A stretch of DNA of 60,397 nucleotides from a virus. The notes under the pieces were generated by a model that saw nothing but the letters and a program-made list of their open reading frames with translations, was not told the DNA's origin and made no database searches. Positions 6,049 to 12,933 of this stretch are shown in pieces. Location: IMG/VR virus record IMGVR_UViG_3300038560_000015, positions 1-60,397 of that record. One strand, written 5' to 3'. Made by a program: the position numbers and the translations under genes. Each line of letters starts with the position of its first letter. Position 1 is the stretch's first letter.

Positions 6049-6881
6049 CCGCGGCAAACGCCTACATGGAAGCCGGAAGGCCGGCGCGCTACGTCGCGCC
6101 GCTGATCAAACATTTTGGCGAGACGCCAATCGCCGCGATCGATCAGGCCGCGATCGATGCCGCAGCCGTCGCCTTAGTGCCGAACGGCACGCCGATGAAC
6201 CGGACGCGGCTGGTCTACACGCCCGTCTCGGCGATCATGCACCACGCCGGCGACAAGCGGCCGATCAAGCGGCCGAAGGGTTTCCAGGGCCGCACGATCA
6301 CCGACTGGATCGTGCCGGAGGACGCGTTCGGCATCATAGCCGGCGCCGACACGTTCGATCCCGAATTCGGCACGCTCCTGTGCTTCCTACTCTACACTGG
6401 GCCGCGGATCAGCGCCGCGCTCAGCCAGCAGCGCGAGGATTTCAGGCTCGATGACGGCCGTGCGTGGGCGCGCAACCAAAAGGGCCAGCCGCACATGGAC
6501 ATCCGCTTACGCGCCGACCTCTGTGATCGCTTTAGAGCGCTGCTGGCGAGCCATGACCGCCATCGCGTGTTTCGGTGGCACTACGGCGCGCACCTCGCCC
6601 ACTTGCTCACGCGCGCCAAGCTGGCCTATCTGGGCATTGAGTGTCCCGTGCGCCGGCCGATCGGATGGCGGCAGCCGCCCAACCGTCTTAAGTGGGTGAC
6701 TTTCCACATCTGGCGCCATACTTGGGCGACTTGGATGCGGCATACAGGTGTTGACGTGAAGGGTCTCGTCGCCACCGGAAACTGGCGCTCGGAGAAAGCG
6801 GCATCACGCTACGCCCATGCCGTGGCGCGCCAGGAGTGGGATCACGTCGAGAAGCTGCCGGGGATGAAGGTGAAGGCATGA
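5838..6881 (+). CDS. int: Tyrosine integrase
   Basis: 347-residue tyrosine recombinase for site-specific integration and, with Xis, excision. The catalytic set is visible: Arg190 in YTGPRISAAL, His290 and Arg293 in FHIWRHTW, Trp316 in GNWRSEK at the usual His/Trp position, and nucleophile Tyr325 in SRYAHAV. The N-terminal arm-binding and core-binding parts are short. ATG 5838 opens the conserved-looking N-terminus MPLKIITSRNKK. The stop is coupled by ATGA to the next small gene. The last 60 bp are duplicated at 7111-7170. No tRNA gene is visible next to it, so the attachment site is not identified. Confidence 0.93.
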   Translation: MPLKIITSRNKKTKNLYIRGSYLGVRVDQSCKTGKRSVAGGILKRLEASIERGEYPPREAGTRSDEPTFLTAANAYMEAGRPARYVAPLIKHFGETPIAAIDQAAIDAAAVALVPNGTPMNRTRLVYTPVSAIMHHAGDKRPIKRPKGFQGRTITDWIVPEDAFGIIAGADTFDPEFGTLLCFLLYTGPRISAALSQQREDFRLDDGRAWARNQKGQPHMDIRLRADLCDRFRALLASHDRHRVFRWHYGAHLAHLLTRAKLAYLGIECPVRRPIGWRQPPNRLKWVTFHIWRHTWATWMRHTGVDVKGLVATGNWRSEKAASRYAHAVARQEWDHVEKLPGMKVKA

Positions 6882-7087
6882 GCGATCTGCTGAACGGGGA
6901 TTTTCTCGGGCCGGTCATCGACCGCCTTTGGCCGCGCACCTTTGGCCTCTCGCCTTGGCGAAAACGTATCGCTGTTGCGCTGCTTGATCCGATTGAGCTG
7001 CAGGCTTCTGCGGAGGCCTTGATTAGTTTTTGCCGCGCTATTGGACCATTGATGGGTCCGATGGGGAAACATAGGGGAATTGAATGA
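6878..7087 (+). CDS. Hypothetical protein with GKHRGIE tail
   Basis: 69 residues, ATGA-coupled to int. One hydrophobic stretch near the middle. The 3' end (GGGGAAACATAGGGGAATTG) is nearly repeated at the end of the gene at 8205-8414 and seems to double as the ribosome binding site for the following gene. Confidence 0.55.
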   Translation: MSDLLNGDFLGPVIDRLWPRTFGLSPWRKRIAVALLDPIELQASAEALISFCRAIGPLMGPMGKHRGIE

Positions 7088-7170
7088 TGCCGTCCGCCAG
7101 CTCAATTGCCGTGGCGCGCCAGGAGTGGGACAACGTCGAGAAGCTGCCGGGGATGAAGGTCGCGAAATGA
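7084..7170 (+). pseudogene. 28-codon duplicate of the integrase 3' end
   Basis: After eight unrelated codons the frame reads VARQEWDNVEKLPGMKVAK and stops, matching the integrase C-terminus VARQEWDHVEKLPGMKVKA. Start and stop are both ATGA-coupled to neighbours, so it could still be translated. It is a remnant of an integrase gene or a recombination duplication. Confidence 0.7.
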
Positions 7171-7301
7171 TTGAGACGTCAGAGATCGAAAACGCCGCCG
7201 CCGTTCTCGCCTTTTCCCGGTTCAAAATCCCGATCGACGAAGCGCGAAAGCTTGTATCTGAAATCATGCTTATCCGGTTGACGCATACAGGTCGAAAATG
7301 A
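7167..7301 (+). CDS. Small hypothetical protein, 44 aa
   Basis: ATG 7167 overlaps the preceding stop. MIETSEIENAAAVLAFSRFK... is helical and soluble. Its last codons are the left copy of the 28-bp inverted repeat that flanks the methyltransferase cassette, so this gene may have been truncated or extended by insertion. Confidence 0.45.
   Translation: MIETSEIENAAAVLAFSRFKIPIDEARKLVSEIMLIRLTHTGRK
7265..7292. repeat. Left 28-bp inverted repeat of the methyltransferase cassette
   Basis: 28 bp that are exactly reverse-complementary to 8086-8113. Core CCGGTTGACGCATACAGG. A 9-bp direct repeat ACATCTAGT lies inside each arm (7306-7314 and 8077-8085). Confidence 0.9.
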
Positions 7302-7321
7302 CACCACATCTAGTGTTCCCT

Positions 7322-8080
7322 TCATGGTCTACCTGTAGAGTTGAGCGCGAGTTCCAGCGTCTCGACCGGCCGGGCGCGCGCGGGCCGGTCAACGAAAAGG
7401 TCGGGGCGCGCCAGCGCGTCACTGATGCGTCGGCGCGCCAAATCGAACCACTTTTGGTCGATCTCAATTCCAGTGAACCGGCGGCCCGCCTGAACGGCGG
7501 CAACCCCGGTCGTGCCCGAACCACAGAACGGGTCGAGGATGGTTTCACCGGGTTCCGAAAACGCCGCGACCCACTGGCCTACCAAGCCGAGCGGCTTTTG
7601 CGTGGGGTGTTCGCCCTGTTCGATAGGGCAATGCCAAACGGCATGGTGACCGCCGTTATTCCATCGCTTTTTGCCCTCGCGATGCAAAATAGCGATGGCT
7701 TCCCAGCCTGTTCCGGGGCGATCCACAGTAAACTGCGGCGCGCCGTTCGGCTTAATCCACACGCCAAGGCGCACCAGGGGCACGCCAGCGGCCTCAAGGC
7801 TCGCGGCGTGCCGCCACTCGCACGTCATGACGACCCAGCGATTGGCGGCCTCTACAAAGGCACGGCAGAGCCCCGCCAAATCTTCGCTTGTGATGCTCGG
7901 AAAGTCGATTGTCGTCCGGTCGAGCGAGTTTGCGGAGCGCGCGCCAGCATGAGTCACGTCGCCATAAGGCGGGTCCGTCATGATGACATCCGCGCGCGGG
8001 AGCGTAGGCAGAATCTCGCGGCAATCCCCCATATATATAGTGATGCCTTCCGCCAAAGTTTCCGTGCGCGTCGTCAACAT
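7322..8080 (-). CDS. DNA N6-adenine/N4-cytosine methyltransferase (DPPY, beta-class order)
   Basis: 252 residues. DPPY (residues 36-39) is the catalytic motif IV and comes before the AdoMet motif I ILDPFCGSGTTG (182-192), the beta-class order. The DPPY form points to N6-adenine methylation. It stands alone on the minus strand inside a plus-strand operon and is framed by exact 28-bp inverted repeats; no restriction endonuclease is near. The A+C-poor N-terminus MLTTRTETLAEGITIYMGDC is typical of solitary phage methyltransferases. Likely role: protecting phage DNA from host restriction. ATG 8080 overlaps one of the 9-bp direct repeats; AGGT precedes it. Confidence 0.9.
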   Translation of the reverse strand: MLTTRTETLAEGITIYMGDCREILPTLPRADVIMTDPPYGDVTHAGARSANSLDRTTIDFPSITSEDLAGLCRAFVEAANRWVVMTCEWRHAASLEAAGVPLVRLGVWIKPNGAPQFTVDRPGTGWEAIAILHREGKKRWNNGGHHAVWHCPIEQGEHPTQKPLGLVGQWVAAFSEPGETILDPFCGSGTTGVAAVQAGRRFTGIEIDQKWFDLARRRISDALARPDLFVDRPARARPVETLELALNSTGRP

Positions 8081-8085
8081 CTAGT

Positions 8086-8113
8086 ACCTGTATGCGTCAA
8101 CCGGATAAGCATG
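8086..8113. repeat. Right 28-bp inverted repeat of the methyltransferase cassette
   Basis: Exact reverse complement of 7265-7292. It lies between the methyltransferase start and the plus-strand small gene, whose ATG (8111) is its last triplet. Confidence 0.9.
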
Positions 8114-8191
8114 TCTGAAATGATCAACATCGTCGACACGATGCGCGGCTACGCTCGCCAGAATCGCGATATCAATGGCGTCCCGCTGTGA
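8111..8191 (+). CDS. Small hypothetical protein, 26 aa
   Basis: MSEMINIVDTMRGYARQNRD... begins at the very end of the right inverted repeat. Helical and soluble. May be a truncated remnant. Confidence 0.35.
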   Translation: MSEMINIVDTMRGYARQNRDINGVPL

Positions 8192-8204
8192 TGAAGGTGA
8201 GGGC

Positions 8205-8414
8205 ATGAGCAACCAAGCTTTAGCTGCGAGCTTTGAGACCGGCAACCATGATCAGATAGCGCGGTGGAACCATCAGCTTTATATCGGCGAGCCAGCCATC
8301 ATCATCCTCGATGGAAAGCAGATGCGAATAACCGACCTCACTGAGACGCCGGATGGCCGATGGGAAGTGACGTGCGTCGAGTGGTTGCCGGGGAAATATA
8401 GGGGAATTGAATGA
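8205..8414 (+). CDS. Hypothetical protein with GKYRGIE tail
   Basis: 69 residues from ATG 8205. The sequence before its start (GATGAAGGTGAGGGCATGAG) nearly repeats the integrase 3' end at 6864-6882, and its own end repeats the GKHRGIE end of the gene at 6878-7087. The middle (GEPAIIILDGKQMRITDL) has a small beta-barrel look. Function unknown. Confidence 0.55.
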   Translation: MSNQALAASFETGNHDQIARWNHQLYIGEPAIIILDGKQMRITDLTETPDGRWEVTCVEWLPGKYRGIE

Positions 8415-8635
8415 CGACGCCGGCTAACCCATTGAACAAAAACACGTCGGCGACTTCTATCCGAAGATTACGCCGCAGTTCGGCGAATGCTCGAAACCCG
8501 CGCGAATACGGCACTTCTGATGTCCGCTCACGACGCAAACTGACGGAACGAAGCGCGAAACTCCCCCAATCGCACGGGGAATATACGGGGACTTCGGACC
8601 CGTTACGTTCCGGCGTGCCTCGAACGGAGAACAAA
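8411..8635 (+). other. Uncertain coding stretch upstream of 8636
   Basis: A frame opens at ATG 8411 (ATGA overlap) and is continuous with the gene starting at 8636, but its composition is Ser/Arg-rich and unlike its neighbours. Another frame here encodes a more protein-like stretch (VGDFYPKITPQFGE) without a start. It may be a decayed gene or a long extension. Confidence 0.3.
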
Positions 8636-8821
8636 ATGGGTTACTTCATTGTCAGTCGAAATCCGCACGACAATAAGCCGCTCGTCGCCACAGACGAGCA
8701 TGGAGAGATTGCCGAATTCGATACGGAGCAGGCGGCGACAAATGCCGCCAAAGAAATCATGATGTGCAAATGGGGCTTTGAGATCGTCGAAGTACCAGCG
8801 CAATGCTCTCGCACGCCTTAA
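8636..8821 (+). CDS. Hypothetical protein, 61 aa
   Basis: ATG 8636 follows GGAG at the right distance. MGYFIVSRNPHDNKPLVATD, then DTEQAATNAAKEI, is a small alpha/beta protein of a type common in phage early regions. Function unknown. Confidence 0.55.
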   Translation: MGYFIVSRNPHDNKPLVATDEHGEIAEFDTEQAATNAAKEIMMCKWGFEIVEVPAQCSRTP

Positions 8822-8836
8822 CAACAGAAAGAGCTA

Positions 8837-8959
8837 ATGAAAATGAAACTGCGCTGCATCGTCTGCAAGCACACCGAGACGCGCGAAGCGCCGACCGAGC
8901 AGCCTATGTGCCCAAAATGCTACGGGATGATGATATGCGAAAAAGTCTCCTCTCGCTGA
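8837..8959 (+). CDS. Cys4 zinc-ribbon mini-protein
   Basis: 40 residues: CIVCKHTETR and, about 15 residues later, MCPKCYG make a Cys4 zinc ribbon. AAGAGC precedes the ATG. It overlaps the next gene by 25 nt. Confidence 0.55.
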   Translation: MKMKLRCIVCKHTETREAPTEQPMCPKCYGMMICEKVSSR

Positions 8960-9183
8960 TCCGTCCGGCCTGCCCATATTGCGACGGCGCTGGCGGCTTC
9001 ATGGATGGCTACTACGAGCCGGAATGGTCGGGCTGTCGGTGTTGCGATCCGAACGAGGAACGAATGGATGAGCCAGTCACGCGGGTATGGCGCTGGCATT
9101 GGTGGGCGTTTCGGTTCGGGGAATGGCGGGAGAACCGCCGTCTCGATAAGTGGATTGACCAGCAACCGGAAGTGCGGCCTTAA
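8935..9183 (+). CDS. Zinc-finger-like hypothetical protein
   Basis: 82 residues. CPYCDGAGG and CRCC resemble half of a DnaJ-type zinc finger. The C-terminal part is rich in Trp and Arg (VWRWHWWAFRFGEWRENRR). No family is recognised. Confidence 0.5.
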   Translation: MRKSLLSLIRPACPYCDGAGGFMDGYYEPEWSGCRCCDPNEERMDEPVTRVWRWHWWAFRFGEWRENRRLDKWIDQQPEVRP

Positions 9184-9206
9184 CGCGGCGCACGCAACGA
9201 ACAACA
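9179..9206 (+). repeat. 28-bp start-associated direct repeat, copy 1
   Basis: CTTAACGCGGCGCACGCAAC... (28 bp, 9179-9206), containing the stop of the preceding gene and leading into the ribosome binding site of the next. The identical copy is at 9501-9528. Confidence 0.85.
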
Positions 9207-9216
9207 GGAAAGAGTT

Positions 9217-9495
9217 ATGACTGAACCAACGACCTGCGCGCATACGAACTTCAAATCTCTCGTCCGTGTCGGCCGACTTACTGAGGGCGGCGATGGCCCG
9301 GTGACCGGATACTCCGCTGACGTTCGGATTGAATGCACCGATTGCGGCTTGGCGTTTCGGTTCCGGGGCAAAGACTATGGCTCAAGTCCAGACCGGCCGA
9401 TGCTATCTGCGGACGGCTTGGAATTGCGTGCACCGATTGAGCCGGCGCACGTCGCGGAGATTCTCGGGATGCCGTTGGTTGCTGGAAATGCGTGA
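9217..9495 (+). CDS. Phage hypothetical protein with zinc-ribbon half (CTDCGLAFRF)
   Basis: 92 residues behind GGAAAGAG. The region DVRIECTDCGLAFRFRG and the closing AxDGLELRAPIEP pattern are familiar from a widespread family of small phage proteins of unknown function. It is flanked by identical 28-bp leaders. Confidence 0.6.
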   Translation: MTEPTTCAHTNFKSLVRVGRLTEGGDGPVTGYSADVRIECTDCGLAFRFRGKDYGSSPDRPMLSADGLELRAPIEPAHVAEILGMPLVAGNA

Positions 9496-9500
9496 TTGGT

Positions 9501-9528
9501 CTTAACGCGGCGCACGCAACGAACAACA
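9501..9528 (+). repeat. 28-bp start-associated direct repeat, copy 2
   Basis: Identical to 9179-9206 and in the same position relative to the downstream start. Confidence 0.85.
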
Positions 9529-9541
9529 ACAGGGCCGAGAC

Positions 9542-9847
9542 ATGACCAATAGCGAACGTGGAACGGGGCGCACCAAAGCGCAGATGCTTGATGCTCCGCA
9601 CAAAGCTATCTTTGTGTGGTGCAACGGCCAGCTCCACTATCCGCGCGTCCTCGCTAGACATCTCGGGCGGACCGATCTTGAAATAGTCAGTCCGGAGCAG
9701 ATCGAGCATTGGCAAAATTTTATGGGACGCGAGTTGACTGGCGTCGTCGTAGATCACGCGACGCATTTCCACGGTCGGCAGTTTGAAGGCATCCAGCACA
9801 TTCTGGATCGCGTTCGTGACCCGGCACTGACGCGGCGGGAGGGTTAA
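9542..9847 (+). CDS. Hypothetical protein, 101 aa
   Basis: GAGAC precedes the ATG. Begins with a GTGRTKAQMLDAP segment, then an alpha/beta body (ELTGVVVDHATHFHGRQFEG). It looks like a P-loop-free remnant of a nucleotide-handling protein, but I recognise no family. Confidence 0.55.
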   Translation: MTNSERGTGRTKAQMLDAPHKAIFVWCNGQLHYPRVLARHLGRTDLEIVSPEQIEHWQNFMGRELTGVVVDHATHFHGRQFEGIQHILDRVRDPALTRREG

Positions 9848-10225
9848 ATGACCAAAATGAGCAATGCCGAAAGAGAGGCCATCGCCGCTATAGCGGAATC
9901 GCTGATGGTCATTCCGTCGATCAGCCTCGATACCGCGAGGCGCGCTTTAGAGGTCCACGAACGCCACGCCTGCTCCAATGTCGGTGCCGCGGGGACTGAT
10001 AACGATATTCGTTTCCTTGCTCTCGCCATGGCTGGTGAAGCCGGCGAGGCGGCAAACGTCGTCAAGAAATCTTGGCGTGATGGAAAGCCAGTTGATCGAG
10101 CCAAGTTGGCCGAGGAAATAGCCGGAACGGCTTGTTACCTTATCGGTCTTGCGGCGGCGATCAAGCTCAACCTCGACGGCGAAATGCGCGAACAGATGGC
10201 GGCATTTGAAGCCCGCTATCGCTAA
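9848..10225 (+). CDS. MazG-like all-alpha NTP pyrophosphohydrolase-type protein
   Basis: 125 residues. FLALAMAGEAGEAANVVKK followed by LAEEIAGTACYLIGLAA has the MazG helical layout with the ExxE metal pair. The usual second motif is EEIAD; here the Asp is Gly (EEIAGT), so one metal ligand is missing or displaced. MazG proteins hydrolyse non-canonical or excess NTPs; phage versions can also counter (p)ppGpp signalling. Starts directly after the preceding stop. Confidence 0.65.
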   Translation: MTKMSNAEREAIAAIAESLMVIPSISLDTARRALEVHERHACSNVGAAGTDNDIRFLALAMAGEAGEAANVVKKSWRDGKPVDRAKLAEEIAGTACYLIGLAAAIKLNLDGEMREQMAAFEARYR

Positions 10226-10255
10226 TGGGGAGTCCGCAGACGCGGCGATAGGCTC

Positions 10256-10468
10256 ATGAAAACGATTGCGAAAGCGCACTTTGAAATGTCTGGCGCAGAC
10301 CTCAAGGCCGCCTATCGAGAATTGAAGGCGCGCGAGGTGGCTGAGATCGAGCGGCTGATCGACGCCGCCATGGCTGTTCTTCATCACGATAGGTCGGAGG
10401 GTACCGAAGTTGACATTTACGAACGCAATCAACTGCGCGAGCGGTTCGCCGAAATACTGCGTCGATGA
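10256..10468 (+). CDS. Small helical hypothetical protein
   Basis: 70 residues, strongly helical and charged (DLKAAYRELKAREVAEIERL), possibly a coiled coil. The same start context (GGCTC ATGAAAACG) is not seen elsewhere. Function unknown. Confidence 0.5.
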   Translation: MKTIAKAHFEMSGADLKAAYRELKAREVAEIERLIDAAMAVLHHDRSEGTEVDIYERNQLRERFAEILRR

Positions 10469-10484
10469 CATTTATGGGGAGCAA

Positions 10485-10889
10485 ATGATGCCACAGCGAA
10501 TCCAGCGCCAGCGTGCGAAATGATGGCGAATGCCGCCGGGCGCAATCTACGTAGGGCGCGGCTCGCTATGGGGTAATCCCTTTGTAATTGGTAAACCGAG
10601 TGGGCTATTCTTCGAAGGTGAAGGTGGTGCGCGTAAGGCCGAAATCCTCATACCGGAATTGTCGCTCGATCAAGCTATCGAGTTTTACCGCGAATTGATC
10701 TCTGGAATTTTGCGTCCGGAAATGTATCCCGCCGGTCACGCTTGGCGCAATAAGTTTGATCGGCGTGTGTGTGCCAATCCAGAGGAAGTGGCGAGCGTAG
10801 TACTCGGCGGCCATGATCTAGCTTGTTGGTGCGCACTCGATCAACGCTGCCACGCTGACGTACTTCTAGAAATCGCGAACCGCCGTTGA
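10485..10889 (+). pseudogene. DUF4326 gene with an in-frame TGA at codon 13
   Basis: The strong ribosome binding site GGGGAG precedes ATG 10485, which reads MMPQRIQRQRAK, then TGA (10521-10523), then WRMPPGAIYVGRGSLWGNPF. DUF4326 proteins usually have a Gly at the stop position (…KGW+MP…), so a GGA-to-TGA change is the simplest explanation. Restart at ATG 10530 could still give a 119-residue protein with the core domain, including CWCALDQRCHADVLL near the end, but without a good ribosome binding site. Function of DUF4326 is unknown. Confidence 0.7.
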
Positions 10890-10908
10890 CGTGTCGTAGG
10901 GGTTAAAT

Positions 10909-11034
10909 ATGAATCTCGCGGAAGCCGTAGCCAACCGGCCGACACCACCCCGGACTATAACGGGATTAAGTTGCCCGCTCTGGTCACTGGAAACCGCCGT
11001 TATCGGGAAAAAAGAAACGGCGTTGTCAGGTAGC
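10909..11034 (+). CDS. Small hypothetical protein, 41 aa
   Basis: ATG 10909 follows TAGGGG. MNLAEAVANRPTPPRT... is Pro/Thr-rich in the middle. No family recognised. Confidence 0.4.
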
Positions 11035-11071
11035 GCCTGGCCCGCGAGGCCACTTTTCAGTAGAGAGAGCT

Positions 11072-11299
11072 ATGCCCACAAAACGTAAAAGACAGATAGC
11101 GCCGCTTCCCTGGAAGGTTGATCGCGAATCTGCGGGCAAGCAATGGACTGATAGCTGTTCCATTCTTGATGCCGAGGGCGGCCACGTTTGTCATCTAACG
11201 AGGGGCTACCAGGGCGACGCTGAGGGAGACGGTTGCCCATCCTGGGACAATGCCGAAATGATCGTGGCCGCTGTCAACGCCCATAACGGATCGAGCTAA
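11072..11299 (+). CDS. Phage hypothetical protein (PWxV…NAxxIVxAVN type)
   Basis: 75 residues behind GAGAGAG. PLPWKVDRE at the start and DNAEMIVAAVNAHNG at the end are the signature of a very common small phage protein family of unknown function. Confidence 0.6.
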   Translation: MPTKRKRQIAPLPWKVDRESAGKQWTDSCSILDAEGGHVCHLTRGYQGDAEGDGCPSWDNAEMIVAAVNAHNGSS

Positions 11300-11346
11300 C
11301 ATCACAATAGTCGCACGCCGCCCGTTTCCGCCCTATATAAGAGGCC

Positions 11347-11604
11347 ATGGCGCCTAAGCGAGCGAACTGGCAGCAACCGCTGCCGCGGACCCTTGTCATT
11401 CCCGGAATCATGAAACTCAAGACGCTCGCCGACGTGTGCGAGCTGTTCCGGCTTATTCCCGACGATCGCCGCGCGCGTGATACTTGGCAGGCGGTCGCGC
11501 GGACCGCGGCAGAAGCCGCCCTCGGCGCCATCGGCACCGAACACGTCGAGGCGGCGCTATGGCTGATCTTCCAGCTCGAGGGCGGCGAATGCCGGCCGGA
11601 ATAG
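11347..11604 (+). CDS. Hypothetical helical protein, 85 aa
   Basis: AAGAGG lies just before ATG 11347 and TATATAAG upstream could be part of a local promoter. The product is helical (LADVCELFRLIPDDRRARDTW). It overlaps the next gene by 16 nt. Function unknown. Confidence 0.55.
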   Translation: MAPKRANWQQPLPRTLVIPGIMKLKTLADVCELFRLIPDDRRARDTWQAVARTAAEAALGAIGTEHVEAALWLIFQLEGGECRPE

Positions 11605-11825
11605 GCGCCGAAGAAACCGATGATCCGGTCTATGCCAATGTGCGCAATTTCTACAAGGTCGAGCAATGGACCGATGACGATCAGCATATTAAACGGCTGC
11701 TATGGGCCGGCAACAACATCCAAAAAGCGCGATCGATTTTCGATGCCGAGATAAAGCGCGAGCCGCGCGGCCGCTATACGATCCGGCAGCGGGCGCGCGT
11801 GTTGGCGCGGCATCCGGACAAATAA
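11589..11825 (+). CDS. Last gene of the rightward operon, hypothetical
   Basis: 78 residues from ATG 11589. Contains VRNFYKVEQWTDDDQHIKRLLWAGN and a basic tail. No family recognised. Its stop lies next to the terminator that ends the convergent late operon. Confidence 0.55.
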   Translation: MPAGIGAEETDDPVYANVRNFYKVEQWTDDDQHIKRLLWAGNNIQKARSIFDAEIKREPRGRYTIRQRARVLARHPDK

Positions 11826-11857
11826 AAAGCCCCTGCAAGCTTGCGCCGGCCGGGGCA
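11823..11857 (-). terminator. Intrinsic terminator ending the leftward late operon
   Basis: On the minus strand GCCCC and GGGGC pair around an inner GCAAGCTTGC hairpin and are followed by TTTTTATT. It lies between the last late gene (ends 11946) and the end of the convergent early operon. Confidence 0.65.
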
Positions 11858-11945
11858 AGTCTGGGGAGGAAACACCAACAGGATGTTGGCAGTCACCGTC
11901 CGGCGAAGATGGTGTCAACTCCGGACAGCTTCTCGTTGGCGGTGA

Positions 11946-12431
11946 TCAGCCGCCGAATTTCATGCCGAGGAAATGTCCGACCATCCAGGTCATGCCGGCC
12001 TCGAGCAGGCGACCGACAATCCACAGCGTGAGGAGACCTAGCCCGGCGAGCGCCACCAATCGGTTGCGCGACATTTGCGCCGACACGTCAGAAGCCGCCG
12101 CCCGGGCATCGCGTATTTCGAGCTTCTTGGCTTCGGCCGCCTGAATCCGCGAGACCGCGGCGGCATGATCGCGAAGTTCTGACGTCAGGCCGTCGAGCGC
12201 GCGTTCTATGCCTTCATAGCGTTTGGACGCTGTGTCTTTTAATTCCGAGATCGCCTTTTGGGTGCTCTGGCGAAACTCGCCCATCGATAGTTGGTTGGCT
12301 TCATGGTGATGGCGCTGAGTTACGCGATCTTCGTCGGCACGCTTGAAGAGCGTAACGAGCGACGACTGAATCCGCCCGATGTCCTGACTTACTTGGCGTT
12401 CAAATCGTCGCGCCTCGTCATCGCTCGTCAT
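11946..12431 (-). CDS. Coiled-coil protein with C-terminal membrane anchor
   Basis: 161 residues from ATG 12431. Residues 1 to about 115 are charged and helical (SQDIGRIQSSLVTLFKRADE), likely a coiled coil; residues about 128-150 (LVALAGLGLLTLWIVGRLL) form one membrane helix. Last gene of the late operon. A tail-anchored topology suits a lysis-regulating or envelope-associated factor, but no family is recognised. Confidence 0.6.
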   Translation of the reverse strand: MTSDDEARRFERQVSQDIGRIQSSLVTLFKRADEDRVTQRHHHEANQLSMGEFRQSTQKAISELKDTASKRYEGIERALDGLTSELRDHAAAVSRIQAAEAKKLEIRDARAAASDVSAQMSRNRLVALAGLGLLTLWIVGRLLEAGMTWMVGHFLGMKFGG

Positions 12432-12433
12432 AT

Positions 12434-12925
12434 TCAGCCCTGAATTGCCATTCGACCTGATAGCCAGAACAACACATCGCGCGGCGACGTGGCGTGCGGC
12501 GCCGCAGCGAGCGGAAAGACAAACTCGCCGCCGGCCTTGAGTGCCAACGTCACGAAGGCCGAACAGATCAGGTGCCGCGTTTCGTGCAGCGCCAATGGCA
12601 ACAGATAATCGACTATTGCTTCCCAATCGTAGGGCTCGCCGATCTTGGAGCGGGCAAACTTTTCGGCCGCCGCTTCGTCGGGCAACGCCACGTCGACGAA
12701 CAACTCGTGCAGCATCGTCGCCTTGTCGTAACCAGCCGGCCGGATCTGGACGCCAGGCGCAGCGCCGCCTTCGCGGTCGTCGAGCGCACCGAGATAGCCG
12801 AGGGAGCCATCCGGGTTTTGCACGACGATCTCGACATGCGAGGGAACGAACGGAGCGACCTCGCCTTCGCGATCGCAAATCAGACCGGAGGCGAGGTCGG
12901 AGTGCCTGACGAAGCGTATGCGCAC
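12434..12925 (-). CDS. Permuted NlpC/P60-like (YiiX-type) papain-fold protein
   Basis: 163 residues from GTG 12925, the first start after the upstream stop. The order His first (PSHVEIVVQNPDG) then Cys (THLICSAFVTLAL, here HLICSAFVTLALKAGG) is that of permuted NlpC/P60/YiiX enzymes, which cleave amide or ester bonds in cell-wall or lipid substrates. KIGEPYDWEAIVDYLL between them fits. Enzymatic class is inferred from this arrangement only. Confidence 0.55.
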   Translation of the reverse strand: MRIRFVRHSDLASGLICDREGEVAPFVPSHVEIVVQNPDGSLGYLGALDDREGGAAPGVQIRPAGYDKATMLHELFVDVALPDEAAAEKFARSKIGEPYDWEAIVDYLLPLALHETRHLICSAFVTLALKAGGEFVFPLAAAPHATSPRDVLFWLSGRMAIQG

Positions 12926-12933
12926 GGCGAGGT

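Noticed and set aside
8488-8544. Short plus-strand frame MLETRANTALLMSAHDAN
   Set aside because: Without a ribosome binding site or coupling, it may be a chance frame in a decayed stretch.
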